Assembly: GCF_024600715.1 (NCBI RefSeq) | Contig: NZ_CP102332.1 | Span: forward strand, 4,836,001-4,900,000 | Source: Streptomyces changanensis | Lineage (GTDB): Bacteria; Actinomycetota; Actinomycetes; Streptomycetales; Streptomycetaceae | Reading direction: 5' to 3' | DNA length: 64,000 bases | Part shown: in pieces, positions 46,729-55,377 of the stretch | Layout: each line of letters opens with the position of its first letter | Numbering within the stretch: position 1 is the first letter of the stretch | Made by a program: the position numbers and the translations under genes | Notes under the pieces: generated by a model | The model's database searches: none | What the model saw: only the letters and a program-made list of their open reading frames with translations | What the model was told of the DNA's origin: nothing

Positions 46729-47403
46729 ATGGCAACTGACGGGTACGTGCAAAATATTTGGGATGCCCCGGAATGGAACCCGACGGCTTCCCGGCTCGTT
46801 GTTCACGACGTGAGCACGACACCACCTGTCCTCGCCGCGGAACTGGCACAGGCGTGGGCCGACATTCAGCGGCACCACCCCGAGCTGCCCGATCTCGCTG
46901 CGCCCGAGTCCCTGATCGGAGAGTCGTCGTCCGCCTGCGGCGCCGAGCTCTCCTTCGAGCGACTGCTGCATGAGGCAGTCCACGGCATCGCCGCCGCCCG
47001 GGGTGTTCGCGACACCTCGCGCGCCGGCCGGTACCACAACCGCCGGTTCCTGGCGATCGCCGAGGAGATGGGCCTGGACCACTCCGAGGAGCCGCACCCG
47101 AGCAGCGGCTTCTCCCTGGTCACGCTCAGCCCCGAGGCGAAGCGCCGGTACCGGCAGACGATCGAGCGGCTGCAGCGCGCCCTCAAGGCGCACACCGTCG
47201 CCACCGCGGCCGACACCAAGCGCTCCTTCCGCGGGCCCGCCGCCAGGCACGGCTCGTCGGGCGGTGGTGTCCGGGTGAAGGCGGTGTGCGACTGCGGCCG
47301 CAACGTCCGGGTGGTCCCGTCCGTCCTCGCCCAGGCGCCGATCGTCTGCGGTGGCTGCGGCAAGCCCTTCCGCATCCCGGAAGCGGTGGGCGCCGCCCGG
47401 TGA
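46729..47403 (+). CDS. HEAVH metalloprotease-like protein with C-terminal zinc ribbon
   Basis: 224 residues. A helix carries HExxH as His81-Glu82-Ala-Val-His85 in RLLHEAVHGIAAARG, followed by RYHNRRFLAIAEEMGL, a layout like SprT-type zinc metalloproteases where a later residue is the third ligand. The C-terminus has CDCGRNVRVV and CGGCGKPF, a four-cysteine zinc ribbon, as SprT proteins also have. No signal peptide, so cytoplasmic. A role in DNA-protein crosslink repair is only a guess by analogy. ATG at 46729. Confidence 0.8.
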   Translation: MATDGYVQNIWDAPEWNPTASRLVVHDVSTTPPVLAAELAQAWADIQRHHPELPDLAAPESLIGESSSACGAELSFERLLHEAVHGIAAARGVRDTSRAGRYHNRRFLAIAEEMGLDHSEEPHPSSGFSLVTLSPEAKRRYRQTIERLQRALKAHTVATAADTKRSFRGPAARHGSSGGGVRVKAVCDCGRNVRVVPSVLAQAPIVCGGCGKPFRIPEAVGAAR

Positions 47404-47586
47404 TCCGCCGGGCGGCCCTGGGGCACGACGGCCGTTCGGGGTGTGGCACAATGGCTAGCTGTACTCGACAGTCGAACAGGACCCCTCTCTCCTACGGCTG
47501 ACGCGTCCATCGGGCACTCGGGTACCGCAACCCCACGCGGCATGTCGTCGTGCCCAACCACGTCAAGACCAGGAGACACCACACCC

Positions 47587-48030
47587 GTGGCAGTCAAGAT
47601 CAAGCTGAAGCGTCTGGGCAAGATCCGTTCGCCTCACTACCGCATCGTCGTCGCCGACTCCCGCACCCGCCGTGACGGCCGTGCGATCGAGGAGATCGGC
47701 CTGTACCACCCGGTGCAGAACCCCTCGCGCATCGAGGTCAACTCGGAGCGTGCGCAGTACTGGCTGTCCGTCGGCGCCCAGCCGACCGAGCCGGTCCTCG
47801 CCATCCTGAAGCTCACCGGCGACTGGCAGAAGGTCAAGGGCCTCCCGGCCCCGGAGAAGCCGCTGCTCGCCCCGGCGACGAAGGAAGACAAGCGTCGTTC
47901 CTTCGACGATTTCGCCAAGGCGCTCGAGGGTGACGACAACAAGGGTGAGGCCATCACCCCGAAGGCGAAGAAGGCCGACAAGAAGGCGGACGAGGCCGAG
48001 GCCGCGTCCACCGAGTCGACCGAGGCCTGA
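47587..48030 (+). CDS. rpsP: 30S ribosomal protein S16
   Basis: 147 residues: the S16 core ([57 protein letters not shown]) plus an actinobacterial Lys/Ala/Glu-rich tail. GTG at 47587; upstream in-frame starts add leader-like sequence. It heads a conserved translation operon rpsP-khpA-rimM-trmD-rplS. Confidence 0.96.
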   Translation: MAVKIKLKRLGKIRSPHYRIVVADSRTRRDGRAIEEIGLYHPVQNPSRIEVNSERAQYWLSVGAQPTEPVLAILKLTGDWQKVKGLPAPEKPLLAPATKEDKRRSFDDFAKALEGDDNKGEAITPKAKKADKKADEAEAASTESTEA

Positions 48031-48032
48031 GC

Positions 48033-48272
48033 ATGCTCGAGGAGGCTCTCGAGCACCTCGTGAAGGGCATCGTCGACAACCCCGACGACGTGCAGGTCGC
48101 CTCGCGCACCCTGCGTCGCGGGCGCGTGCTGGAGGTCCGGGTCCACCCGGACGACCTCGGCAAGGTGATCGGCCGCAACGGCCGCACCGCACGCGCGCTG
48201 CGCACGGTCGTGGGCGCCATCGGCGGCCGTGGTATCCGGGTCGACCTCGTCGACGTGGACCAGGTTCGCTGA
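48033..48272 (+). CDS. khpA: KH-domain RNA-binding protein
   Basis: 79-residue single KH domain with the GxxG loop IGRNGRTARALRTVVGAI. Homologues (KhpA) partner with KhpB and bind many RNAs. It starts two bases after rpsP, as in most actinobacteria and Firmicutes. Confidence 0.94.
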   Translation: MLEEALEHLVKGIVDNPDDVQVASRTLRRGRVLEVRVHPDDLGKVIGRNGRTARALRTVVGAIGGRGIRVDLVDVDQVR

Positions 48273-48354
48273 GCGAAGTTGAACACCGGCGCACGGGCCG
48301 GGGAGGGCAGCCGCCCGCCCCGGCCCGTCGTCGTCCGACAGGAGAGTCAAGGAA

Positions 48355-48957
48355 GTGCAGCTCGTAGTCGCGCGGATCGGCCGCGCCCACGGCGTCAAGG
48401 GCGAGGTCACCGTCGAGGTACGCACCGACGAGCCCGAACTGCGGCTCGGACCCGGTGCCGTCCTCGCCACCGACCCGGCCGGCGCCGGGCCCCTGACCAT
48501 CGAGAGCGGCCGCGTGCACAGCGGGCGGCTGCTGCTGCGCTTCGCGGGCGTACGCGACCGGAACGCCGCCGAAGCGCTGCGCAACACGCTGCTCATCGCG
48601 GACGTCGACCCGGACGAGCGCCCCGAGGAGCCGGACGAGTACTACGACCACCAGCTCGTCGACCTGGACGTGGTCCTCGCCGACGGTACGGAGATCGGCC
48701 GGATCACGGAGATCAGCCACCTGCCGTCCCAGGACCTGTTCGTCGTCGAGCGGCCCGACGGCACCGAGGTGCTGATCCCCTTCGTCGAGGAGATCGTCAC
48801 CGACATCGACCTGGAGGCGCAGCGGGCGGTCATCGTCCCGCCGCCCGGCCTCGTCGACGACCGGGCCGTCATCGCCTCCGCCCGCGGGGACGACGAGCAC
48901 CCCGACGCCGACGCCGATGCCGAGGGCCCCGAGGCGGACGCCGAGGGCGGTCGCTGA
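48355..48957 (+). CDS. rimM: 16S rRNA processing protein RimM
   Basis: 200 residues: an N-terminal barrel ([20 protein letters not shown]), a PRC-barrel domain ([36 protein letters not shown]) and an acidic tail with an Asp/Ala/Glu repeat. It assists 30S head assembly around S19. GTG at 48355 with AGGAA upstream. Its stop overlaps the trmD start (TGATG). Confidence 0.95.
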   Translation: MQLVVARIGRAHGVKGEVTVEVRTDEPELRLGPGAVLATDPAGAGPLTIESGRVHSGRLLLRFAGVRDRNAAEALRNTLLIADVDPDERPEEPDEYYDHQLVDLDVVLADGTEIGRITEISHLPSQDLFVVERPDGTEVLIPFVEEIVTDIDLEAQRAVIVPPPGLVDDRAVIASARGDDEHPDADADAEGPEADAEGGR

Positions 48958-49778
48958 TGCGACTCGACGTCGTCACCATCTTCCCGGAGTACCTCGACCC
49001 GCTGGACGTGTCGCTCGTCGGCAAGGCCCGCGCGAGCGGCCGGCTCGACGTCCACGTCCACGACCTGCGCCACTGGACGTACGACCGGCACAACACCGTC
49101 GACGACACCCCCTACGGCGGCGGCCCCGGCATGGTCATGAAGACCGAGCCCTGGGGCGCCGCCCTCGACGAGGTCACCGCCGCCGGGTACGAGGCGGGGC
49201 ACCACGGGCCCGTGCTCGTCGTACCGACGCCCAGCGGCCGCCCCTTCACCCAGGAGGTCGCCGTCGAGCTCTCCCGGCGGCCGTGGCTGATCTTCACCCC
49301 CGCCCGGTACGAGGGCATCGACCGGCGCGTCATGGACGAGTACGCCACCCGCATGCCCGTGTACGAGGTCTCCATCGGCGACTACGTGCTCGCCGGCGGG
49401 GAGGCCGCCGTCCTGGTCATCACGGAAGCCGTGGCCCGGCTCCTCCCGGGCGTCCTCGGCAACGCCGAGTCCCACCGGGACGACTCGTTCGCCCCGGGCG
49501 CCATGGCGAACCTCCTGGAGGGACCCGTCTACACCAAGCCGCCCGTCTGGCGCGGCCGCGGCATCCCGGACGTTCTCCTCAGCGGGCACCACGGCCGCAT
49601 CGCGCGCTGGCGACGGGACGAGGCCTTCCGCCGCACGGCCCTGCACCGCCCCGACCTCATCGAGCGGTGCGACCCCTCCGCCTTCGACAAGAAGGACCGC
49701 GAGATCCTGTCCATGCTCGGCTGGGCGCCCGAGCCCGGTGGCCGATTTTGGCGCAGGCCGCCGGCCGTGGAAGAATAG
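48957..49778 (+). CDS. trmD: tRNA (guanine37-N1)-methyltransferase
   Basis: 273-residue SPOUT-class methyltransferase that makes m1G37 and prevents frameshifting. Family motifs are VVTIFPEYLDPL, DDTPYGGGPGMVMK, RYEGIDRRV and the trefoil-knot region EVSIGDYVLAGGEAAVLVI. The downstream NAESHRDDSF is also characteristic. ATG 48957 overlaps the rimM stop. Confidence 0.97.
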   Translation: MRLDVVTIFPEYLDPLDVSLVGKARASGRLDVHVHDLRHWTYDRHNTVDDTPYGGGPGMVMKTEPWGAALDEVTAAGYEAGHHGPVLVVPTPSGRPFTQEVAVELSRRPWLIFTPARYEGIDRRVMDEYATRMPVYEVSIGDYVLAGGEAAVLVITEAVARLLPGVLGNAESHRDDSFAPGAMANLLEGPVYTKPPVWRGRGIPDVLLSGHHGRIARWRRDEAFRRTALHRPDLIERCDPSAFDKKDREILSMLGWAPEPGGRFWRRPPAVEE

Positions 49779-49906
49779 GCCGCTGCCGTACGTCCGGTCG
49801 GCGCCCCTGCCACAGGGGGACACGACGCCGCACCCCGCACGACGGCCACCCCATCCCTTTCACATGCCGCTGATGACCTGTGGCATCAGCGAGGAAGCAG
49901 ACGATC

Positions 49907-50257
49907 ATGTCTCACCTGCTCGACGTCGTCGACTCCGCGTCCCTGCGGACCGACCTCCCGCCGTTCCGTCCCGGTGACACCGTGAACGTCCACGTTCGCG
50001 TCATCGAGGGCAACCGCTCCCGCATCCAGCAGTTCAAGGGTGTCGTCATCCGCCGCCAGGGCTCGGGCGTCTCCGAGACCTTCACGGTGCGCAAGGTCTC
50101 CTTCTCCGTCGGCGTCGAGCGCACCTTCCCGGTGCACAGCCCGATCTTCGAGAAGATCGAGCTCGTCACCCGCGGTGACGTCCGCCGCGCCAAGCTGTAC
50201 TACCTCCGTGAGCTGCGCGGCAAGGCCGCGAAGATCAAGGAGAAGCGCGACAACTGA
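49907..50257 (+). CDS. rplS: 50S ribosomal protein L19
   Basis: 116 residues, standard bL19 ([58 protein letters not shown]). ATG at 49907 with GAGGAAG upstream; an in-frame start at 49880 lacks a site. Last ribosomal gene of the operon. Confidence 0.97.
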   Translation: MSHLLDVVDSASLRTDLPPFRPGDTVNVHVRVIEGNRSRIQQFKGVVIRRQGSGVSETFTVRKVSFSVGVERTFPVHSPIFEKIELVTRGDVRRAKLYYLRELRGKAAKIKEKRDN

Positions 50258-50327
50258 GCCCCGGCTCACCCCCGCCGCGTACGCTTCGGACGAGTCCCAC
50301 AGGGTCGCCGGTTAGGCTCTGGCCCCG

Positions 50328-51080
50328 ATGGACACCGAAGCACAGCACACGGAGCGCGACCTCCCCGACGACGCCGACAGGCGTACGACGGGGAGGTCGC
50401 GCTTCGCGCTTTCCCGGCGCAGGGCCGGCCTGCTCGGCCTCGCCTGGGCCCTCGGCATGCTGCTCGTCAGCCACTTCGTCATCCAGCCGTTCCAGATCCC
50501 CAGTGGCTCCATGGAACCCACCCTCCAGGTCGGCGACCGGGTGCTCGTCAACAAGCTGGCGTACCGTTTCGGCGACGTCCCCGCGCGCGGGGACGTCGTC
50601 GTCTTCGACGGAACCGGCTCGTTCGTCCGTACCGTTCCGCAGGAGAACCCCCTCGCCGGGCTGGTGCGCGGCGCCGCCGCGGCGCTTGGCCTCGCCGAGC
50701 CCGCCGACACCGACTTCGTGAAGCGCGTCGTGGGGGTCGGGGGCGACCGGGTGGTGTGCTGCGACAAGGAGGGCAGGATCGAGGTGAACGGCGTACCCGT
50801 GCGCGAGGGGTATCTGTACCCCGGTGACGCCCCCTCCCAGGTGCGGTTCGACATCGTGGTCCCGCAGGGCGGCCTCTGGGTCATGGGCGACCACCGCAGC
50901 AACTCCAAGGACTCCCGCGACCACCTCGGCGCCCCCGGCGGCGGGATGGTCCCGGTCGACATGGTCGTCGGCCGGGCCGAGTGGATCGCCTGGCCCTCCG
51001 GACGCTGGTCGACCGTCGAACCGACGGACGCCTTCGCGCGCGTACCGCGCCCCCCGGCCGAGGGGGCCGGCCATGGGTAA
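50328..51080 (+). CDS. sipW: Type I signal peptidase SipW
   Basis: 250-residue membrane signal peptidase. One N-terminal membrane segment (AGLLGLAWALGMLLVSHFV), the catalytic serine Ser61 in IPSGSMEPTL and the catalytic lysine Lys132 in DFVKRVVGVGGD, with VMGDHRSNSKDSRDH (box E) intact. First of four tandem paralogues, an arrangement described in S. lividans and S. coelicolor. TAGGCT nine bases before the ATG suggests its own leaderless promoter. Its stop overlaps the sipX start region by eight bases. Confidence 0.93.
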   Translation: MDTEAQHTERDLPDDADRRTTGRSRFALSRRRAGLLGLAWALGMLLVSHFVIQPFQIPSGSMEPTLQVGDRVLVNKLAYRFGDVPARGDVVVFDGTGSFVRTVPQENPLAGLVRGAAAALGLAEPADTDFVKRVVGVGGDRVVCCDKEGRIEVNGVPVREGYLYPGDAPSQVRFDIVVPQGGLWVMGDHRSNSKDSRDHLGAPGGGMVPVDMVVGRAEWIAWPSGRWSTVEPTDAFARVPRPPAEGAGHG

Positions 51081-52152
51081 CCGCGGCCGGCGCGCCGGGC
51101 ACCGCGCCGACACCCGGCTGCCCACCGGGTCGCGGCCGACCGACGGCCGCCGCCCACTGCCCGGCCGGGCCGAGCGGCGCAGGCTCGCCCGCCGGGTCAA
51201 GCGGCGCAGGCGCCGCTCCGCACTGAAGGAGATCCCCCTCCTCATCACCGTCGCGGTGCTCATCGCGCTCGTTCTGAAGACGTTCCTGGTGCAGGCGTTC
51301 GTCATCCCGTCCGGCTCCATGGAGCAGACCATCCGGATCGACGACCGGGTGCTCGTCGACAAGCTGACGCCCTGGTTCGGCTCCCGGCCGGAGCGCGGCG
51401 ACGTCGTCGTCTTCCGCGACCCCGGCGGCTGGCTCCGGGACGAGCAGACGCCACCGGCCGACGACCCGGTCGTCGTCGCCCAGGCCAAACGCGCCCTGAC
51501 CTTCATCGGCCTGCTCCCCTCGGAGGACGAACAGGACCTCATCAAGCGCGTGGTGGCCGTCGGCGGGGACACCGTCAAGTGCTGCGACCGCGCGGGCCTG
51601 CTCACCGTCAACGGCGTACCGGTGAACGAGCCGTACCTCCATCCGGGGAACGCGCCCTCCGAGATCACCTTCGACGTACGGGTCCCCGAGGGGCGGCTGT
51701 TCGTCCTGGGCGACCACCGCACCGACTCCGCCGACTCGCGCTTCCACCTCGACGAGGAGTTCCAGGGCACCGTCGCCGAAGAACAGGTCGTGGGGCGCGC
51801 CGTGGTCATCGCCTGGCCCTTCACGCACTGGCGGCGGCTCGGCGACGGCGACGCGTTCGCCGGGGTCCCGGACGCGCCGCCCGGGACCACGACGGCGCTC
51901 GGCGCGTCGCATAGTGTGTCCCTTTGGCGTCCCATGGGATCGCCACGGCTCCCGACCCCTGCGGAACTCCCGCTCGTTATGGGAGTGGTGGGCCTTCCCC
52001 TGCTTCGGGGGAGGGCGAGAGTACGGACTGAGGAGTGGATGTGGGGGATCTGGCGGTCGGCGCGCGATCCGGGCGCGAGGAGCCGGAGAAGGGGCGCGAG
52101 CAGTTCGCCGGCCCGGTCCCCGGCCCGGGCGGGACAACCGCCGCGGGCGTGA
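51073..52152 (+). CDS. sipX: Type I signal peptidase SipX
   Basis: 359 residues. An Arg-rich cytoplasmic N-terminus, then the anchor LLITVAVLIALVLKTFLVQA. Catalytic Ser82 in PSGSMEQTI and Lys158 in LIKRVVAVGGD, box E LGDHRTDSADSRF. After the catalytic core, at about residue 285, the chain extends through ELPLVMGVVGLPLL, a hydrophobic stretch that may be a second anchor, and an Arg/Ser-rich end. The last 112 bases overlap the sipY start in another frame. ATG 51073. Confidence 0.9.
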   Translation: MGNRGRRAGHRADTRLPTGSRPTDGRRPLPGRAERRRLARRVKRRRRRSALKEIPLLITVAVLIALVLKTFLVQAFVIPSGSMEQTIRIDDRVLVDKLTPWFGSRPERGDVVVFRDPGGWLRDEQTPPADDPVVVAQAKRALTFIGLLPSEDEQDLIKRVVAVGGDTVKCCDRAGLLTVNGVPVNEPYLHPGNAPSEITFDVRVPEGRLFVLGDHRTDSADSRFHLDEEFQGTVAEEQVVGRAVVIAWPFTHWRRLGDGDAFAGVPDAPPGTTTALGASHSVSLWRPMGSPRLPTPAELPLVMGVVGLPLLRGRARVRTEEWMWGIWRSARDPGARSRRRGASSSPARSPARAGQPPRA

Positions 52153-53105
52153 CCCCGGGCCCGGCCCTCCCGGGAGACGACAGGAACGTGGACAGCGCGG
52201 GCAGCGCCGAGAACGCCGAGGGCGACAGCGTGGACGACGACCGGACCGGTGACGGCGGGGGCAGCGGTACGCCCGGGGAGGGCGGTGACGGCGGGGCCGC
52301 CGACGGCGGCGAGCAGCCGCGCAAGCAGCGCTCCTTCTGGAAGGAGCTGCCGCTGCTGATCGGTATCGCGCTGCTGCTGGCGCTCCTGATCAAGACGTTC
52401 CTGGTCCAGGCGTTCTCGATCCCCTCCGAGTCGATGATGAACACCCTCCAGCGCGGCGACCGCGTCCTGGTCGACAAGCTGACGCCGTGGTTCGGCTCGG
52501 AGCCCGAGCGCGGCGAGGTCGTCGTCTTCCACGACCCGGGCGGCTGGCTCAACGAGCCCGCCCCCGAGCCCAACCCGCTGCAACGGTTCCTCAGCTTCAT
52601 CGGCCTGATGCCGTCGTCCGAGCAGCAGGACCTGATCAAGCGCGTCATCGCGGTCGGCGGGGACACCGTCGAGTGCAAGAAGGGCGGCAAGGTCGTCCTC
52701 AACGGCAAGGAACTCGACGAGACCGCCTACCTGTACCCGGGCTCGACCCCCTGCGACGACGAGCCCTTCGGGCCGGTCAAGGTCCCCGACGGCAGCATCT
52801 GGGTGATGGGCGACAACCGGCAGAACTCGCTCGACTCGCGCTACCACCAGGAGCTCCCCGGCAACGGCACGGTCGCCCGGAAGGAGGTCGTCGGCCGCGC
52901 CGTCGTCGTCGCCTGGCCGATCGGCCGCTGGTCGACCCTGCCGGTGCCGGACACGTTCGACCAGCCCGGCCTGGGCTCCGCCGCCGCGGCCGCCGCGGGG
53001 CCGGGGGCCCTGGGGCTCGCCGGGGCGGTGCCGCTGGTGCTGTGGCGCCGCCGCCGCGTCCTCGCCCGCGGCACGGCGCCCGTCGGGGCCCGCGGTCGGG
53101 CCTGA
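52041..53105 (+). CDS. sipY: Type I signal peptidase SipY
   Basis: 354 residues with a long acidic Gly/Asp-rich N-terminal extension (about 95 residues) before the membrane anchor ELPLLIGIALLLALLIKTFL. Catalytic Ser131 in IPSESMMNTL and Lys200 in LIKRVIAVGGD; box E is MGDNRQNSLDSRYH. The C-terminus has a second hydrophobic segment (GPGALGLAGAVPLVLW) ending in RRRR. SipY is the main signal peptidase in S. lividans. GTG 52041 has AGGAG five bases upstream; GTG 52035 is too close to it. It begins inside sipX. Confidence 0.92.
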   Translation: MGDLAVGARSGREEPEKGREQFAGPVPGPGGTTAAGVTPGPALPGDDRNVDSAGSAENAEGDSVDDDRTGDGGGSGTPGEGGDGGAADGGEQPRKQRSFWKELPLLIGIALLLALLIKTFLVQAFSIPSESMMNTLQRGDRVLVDKLTPWFGSEPERGEVVVFHDPGGWLNEPAPEPNPLQRFLSFIGLMPSSEQQDLIKRVIAVGGDTVECKKGGKVVLNGKELDETAYLYPGSTPCDDEPFGPVKVPDGSIWVMGDNRQNSLDSRYHQELPGNGTVARKEVVGRAVVVAWPIGRWSTLPVPDTFDQPGLGSAAAAAAGPGALGLAGAVPLVLWRRRRVLARGTAPVGARGRA

Positions 53106-53205
53106 GCGGGGGCCAGGCGGGTCTGAGCGGGGCGTACCGCCTGGTAGCGGGCGCGGGTAGGGTGCCGTCCCAGAGCATCGATCTCCTGAGGCGGGGAGCG
53201 CTGGG

Positions 53206-53988
53206 ATGGGCGGAACGATACGTACGGGCGGCCACGGCCGCCTCGGCAGCGTGCTGTCGGGGCTGGTCGTGGCCGTCGGCTGTGTGCTCTTCCTGGGCGG
53301 GTTCGCCTGGGGAGCGCTCGTCTACCGGCCCTACACGGTGCCCACCGACTCGATGAACCCGACCGTCACGGCCGGCGACCGCGTCCTCGCCCAGCGGATC
53401 GACGGCGACGAGGTGCGGCGCGGCGACGTCGTCGTCTTCACGGACCGCACCTGGGGCGACCTCCCGATGATCAAGCGGGTGGTCGCGGTGGGCGGCGACA
53501 CCGTCGCCTGCTGCGACGCGGACGGCCGCCTCACCCTCGACGGCAAGCCGGTCGAGGAGCCGTACGTCCGCTCCCAGGGGTGGGGCGTCGACGAGGCGGC
53601 GTCGCCGTCGACCTTCTCCGCCACCGTGCCGAAGGGCCACCTCTTCCTCCTCGGCGACCAGCGCGCCGTGTCGCAGGACTCCCGGGTGCACCTCCAGGAC
53701 CCCGGTCGGGGCTCGGTGCCCCGGAGCGCGGTCAGCGCGCGGCTCGACGCCGTCGTGTGGCCGTGGGACGGCGCCGCGGTCATCGACCGGCCCCGGGCCT
53801 TCGCGGGGCTCCCCGGCGGGGTGTCGCAGCCCGGTCCGGTACGGGAGCTGGGCTGGGCCGTGGTGGCCGGCGCCGCGCTGATCCTGGGCGGGGCGGCGTA
53901 CGGGCCGCTGGCCCGGCTCGGCTCGCGGTCCCGGCCCGGGCCGCGGCCGGGGGCGGGGCCGTCGGGCGGGGCGGCGCCGCGTGGCTGA
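53206..53988 (+). CDS. sipZ: Type I signal peptidase SipZ
   Basis: 260 residues. N-terminal anchor LSGLVVAVGCVLFLGGFAWG, catalytic Ser49 in VPTDSMNPTV, Lys90 in MIKRVVAVGGD, and a C-terminal membrane segment (WAVVAGAALILGGAAYG). The box E motif is altered: LGDQRAVSQDSR instead of the GDNR/GDHR seen in the three paralogues. ATG 53206. TAGGGT about 45 bases upstream may be part of a promoter. Overlaps the Nudix gene by eight bases. Confidence 0.92.
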   Translation: MGGTIRTGGHGRLGSVLSGLVVAVGCVLFLGGFAWGALVYRPYTVPTDSMNPTVTAGDRVLAQRIDGDEVRRGDVVVFTDRTWGDLPMIKRVVAVGGDTVACCDADGRLTLDGKPVEEPYVRSQGWGVDEAASPSTFSATVPKGHLFLLGDQRAVSQDSRVHLQDPGRGSVPRSAVSARLDAVVWPWDGAAVIDRPRAFAGLPGGVSQPGPVRELGWAVVAGAALILGGAAYGPLARLGSRSRPGPRPGAGPSGGAAPRG

Positions 53989-54556
53989 CCGGGCGGAGCG
54001 GCCGGAGCCGGGGTCGCCGGTGGTGCCGGGCGGGGAGGGTGCGCCGGAGCTGCCGCCGGGGGAGGTGCGCCGGGTCGCGCGGGTCGTGCTGCTCGACCCC
54101 GACGACCGGATCCTGCTGCTGCACGGCTACGAGCCCGGCGACCCGTCGCGGACCTGGTGGTTCACCCCGGGCGGCGGCGTCGAGGGCGACGAGACGCTGG
54201 AGCTGGCCGCGCTGCGCGAACTGGCGGAGGAGACCGGTCTCACCGGTGTCGAGCTCGGGCCGGTGGTGTGGCGGCGGCTGTGTTCCTTCCCGTTCGACGG
54301 GCGCCGCTGGAACCAGGACGAGTCGTACTACCTCGCCCGGACCCGGCACACGGCGGTGGCCCTCGGCGCCGACCTCACCGAGCTGGAGAAGCGCAGTGTC
54401 GCGGGGCTGAGGTGGTGGACGTCCGCCGAACTGTCGGCGGCCCGTGAGACGGTGTACCCGACACGACTCGCCGAGCTGCTGCGCACGCTGCTCGACGACG
54501 GCCCGCCGTCGGAGCCGGTCGTCCTGTCCCCGGAAATCGTCTGGGGGTCGGGGTGA
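53981..54556 (+). CDS. Nudix hydrolase, substrate unknown
   Basis: 191 residues with a complete Nudix box: GGGVEGDETLELAALREL followed by AEETGL (Gx5Ex7REUxEExGU). The preceding RVVLLDPDDRILLLHGYE and WWFTPGGG are typical. Substrate cannot be predicted. GTG at 53981 overlaps sipZ. It ends 43 bases before the DUF2469 gene. Confidence 0.92.
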   Translation: MADRAERPEPGSPVVPGGEGAPELPPGEVRRVARVVLLDPDDRILLLHGYEPGDPSRTWWFTPGGGVEGDETLELAALRELAEETGLTGVELGPVVWRRLCSFPFDGRRWNQDESYYLARTRHTAVALGADLTELEKRSVAGLRWWTSAELSAARETVYPTRLAELLRTLLDDGPPSEPVVLSPEIVWGSG

Positions 54557-54599
54557 CTGGCGCACAATGGGGGCACGCACGGCTGAAGGGGAACATGCC

Positions 54600-54908
54600 A
54601 TGAGCGCCGAGGACCTCGAGAAGTACGAAACCGAGATGGAGCTGAAGCTCTACCGGGAGTACCGCGACGTCGTCGGGCTGTTCAAATACGTCATCGAGAC
54701 GGAGCGGCGCTTCTACCTGACGAACGACTACGAGATGCAGGTGCACTCCGTGCACGGCGAGGTCTTCTTCGAGGTGTCGATGGCGGACGCCTGGGTCTGG
54801 GACATGTACAGGCCGGCCCGGTTCGTCAAACAGGTCCGCGTCCTCACCTTCAAGGACGTGAACATCGAGGAGCTCAACAAGACGGACCTGGAGCTCCCGG
54901 GCAACTGA
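54600..54908 (+). CDS. DUF2469-family protein
   Basis: 102 residues, very conserved in actinobacteria ([60 protein letters not shown]). Function unknown; no membrane or signal segment. ATG at 54600 has AAGGGG upstream; an ATG five bases earlier is out of frame. The codon composition is less G+C-biased than neighbours, as is common for this constrained protein. Confidence 0.93.
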   Translation: MSAEDLEKYETEMELKLYREYRDVVGLFKYVIETERRFYLTNDYEMQVHSVHGEVFFEVSMADAWVWDMYRPARFVKQVRVLTFKDVNIEELNKTDLELPGN

Positions 54909-55014
54909 AACCACCCCTGCGGGTGACGGGGTTCTCCACAACGGGCGGGTTGTCCACCAAGATCCACACCTGAGCGCCCGAGGCGTCACAGTCGGTGCCG
55001 GAGGTGGTGCCGCG

Positions 55015-55377
55015 ATGAACGCGACGGGGGCTCTGGGACGGTACGGGGAACGGCTGGCGGTACGCCGGCTGGGCGAGGTCGGCATGGCCGTGCTCGCCGT
55101 GAACTGGCGGTGCGGCCGGGGCGGAGAGATCGACATCGTCGCCCGCGACGGCGACGCGGTCGTGGTGTGCGAGGTGAAGACCCGCAGGGCGGGCCGGTTC
55201 CAGCACCCGCTGGCGGCGGTCACGCCCGCCAAGGCCGAAAGGCTGCGCAGGCTCGCCGGATGCTGGCTGGAACGGCACGGCGGACCACCACCGGGCGGTG
55301 TGCGCATCGACCTGGTCGGGGTGGTGCTGCCCCGGCGGGGCGCTCCCGTGGTGGAGCACGTGCGGGGGGTGGCCTGA
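55015..55377 (+). CDS. UPF0102 (YraN) family nuclease-fold protein
   Basis: 120 residues with a restriction-endonuclease-like core: [20 protein letters not shown], where the Glu, Asp and Glu-x-Lys are the expected metal ligands. Often linked to comM and dprA, as here, which suggests a DNA-uptake or recombination role. Stop overlaps the comM start (TGATG). Confidence 0.92.
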   Translation: MNATGALGRYGERLAVRRLGEVGMAVLAVNWRCGRGGEIDIVARDGDAVVVCEVKTRRAGRFQHPLAAVTPAKAERLRRLAGCWLERHGGPPPGGVRIDLVGVVLPRRGAPVVEHVRGVA

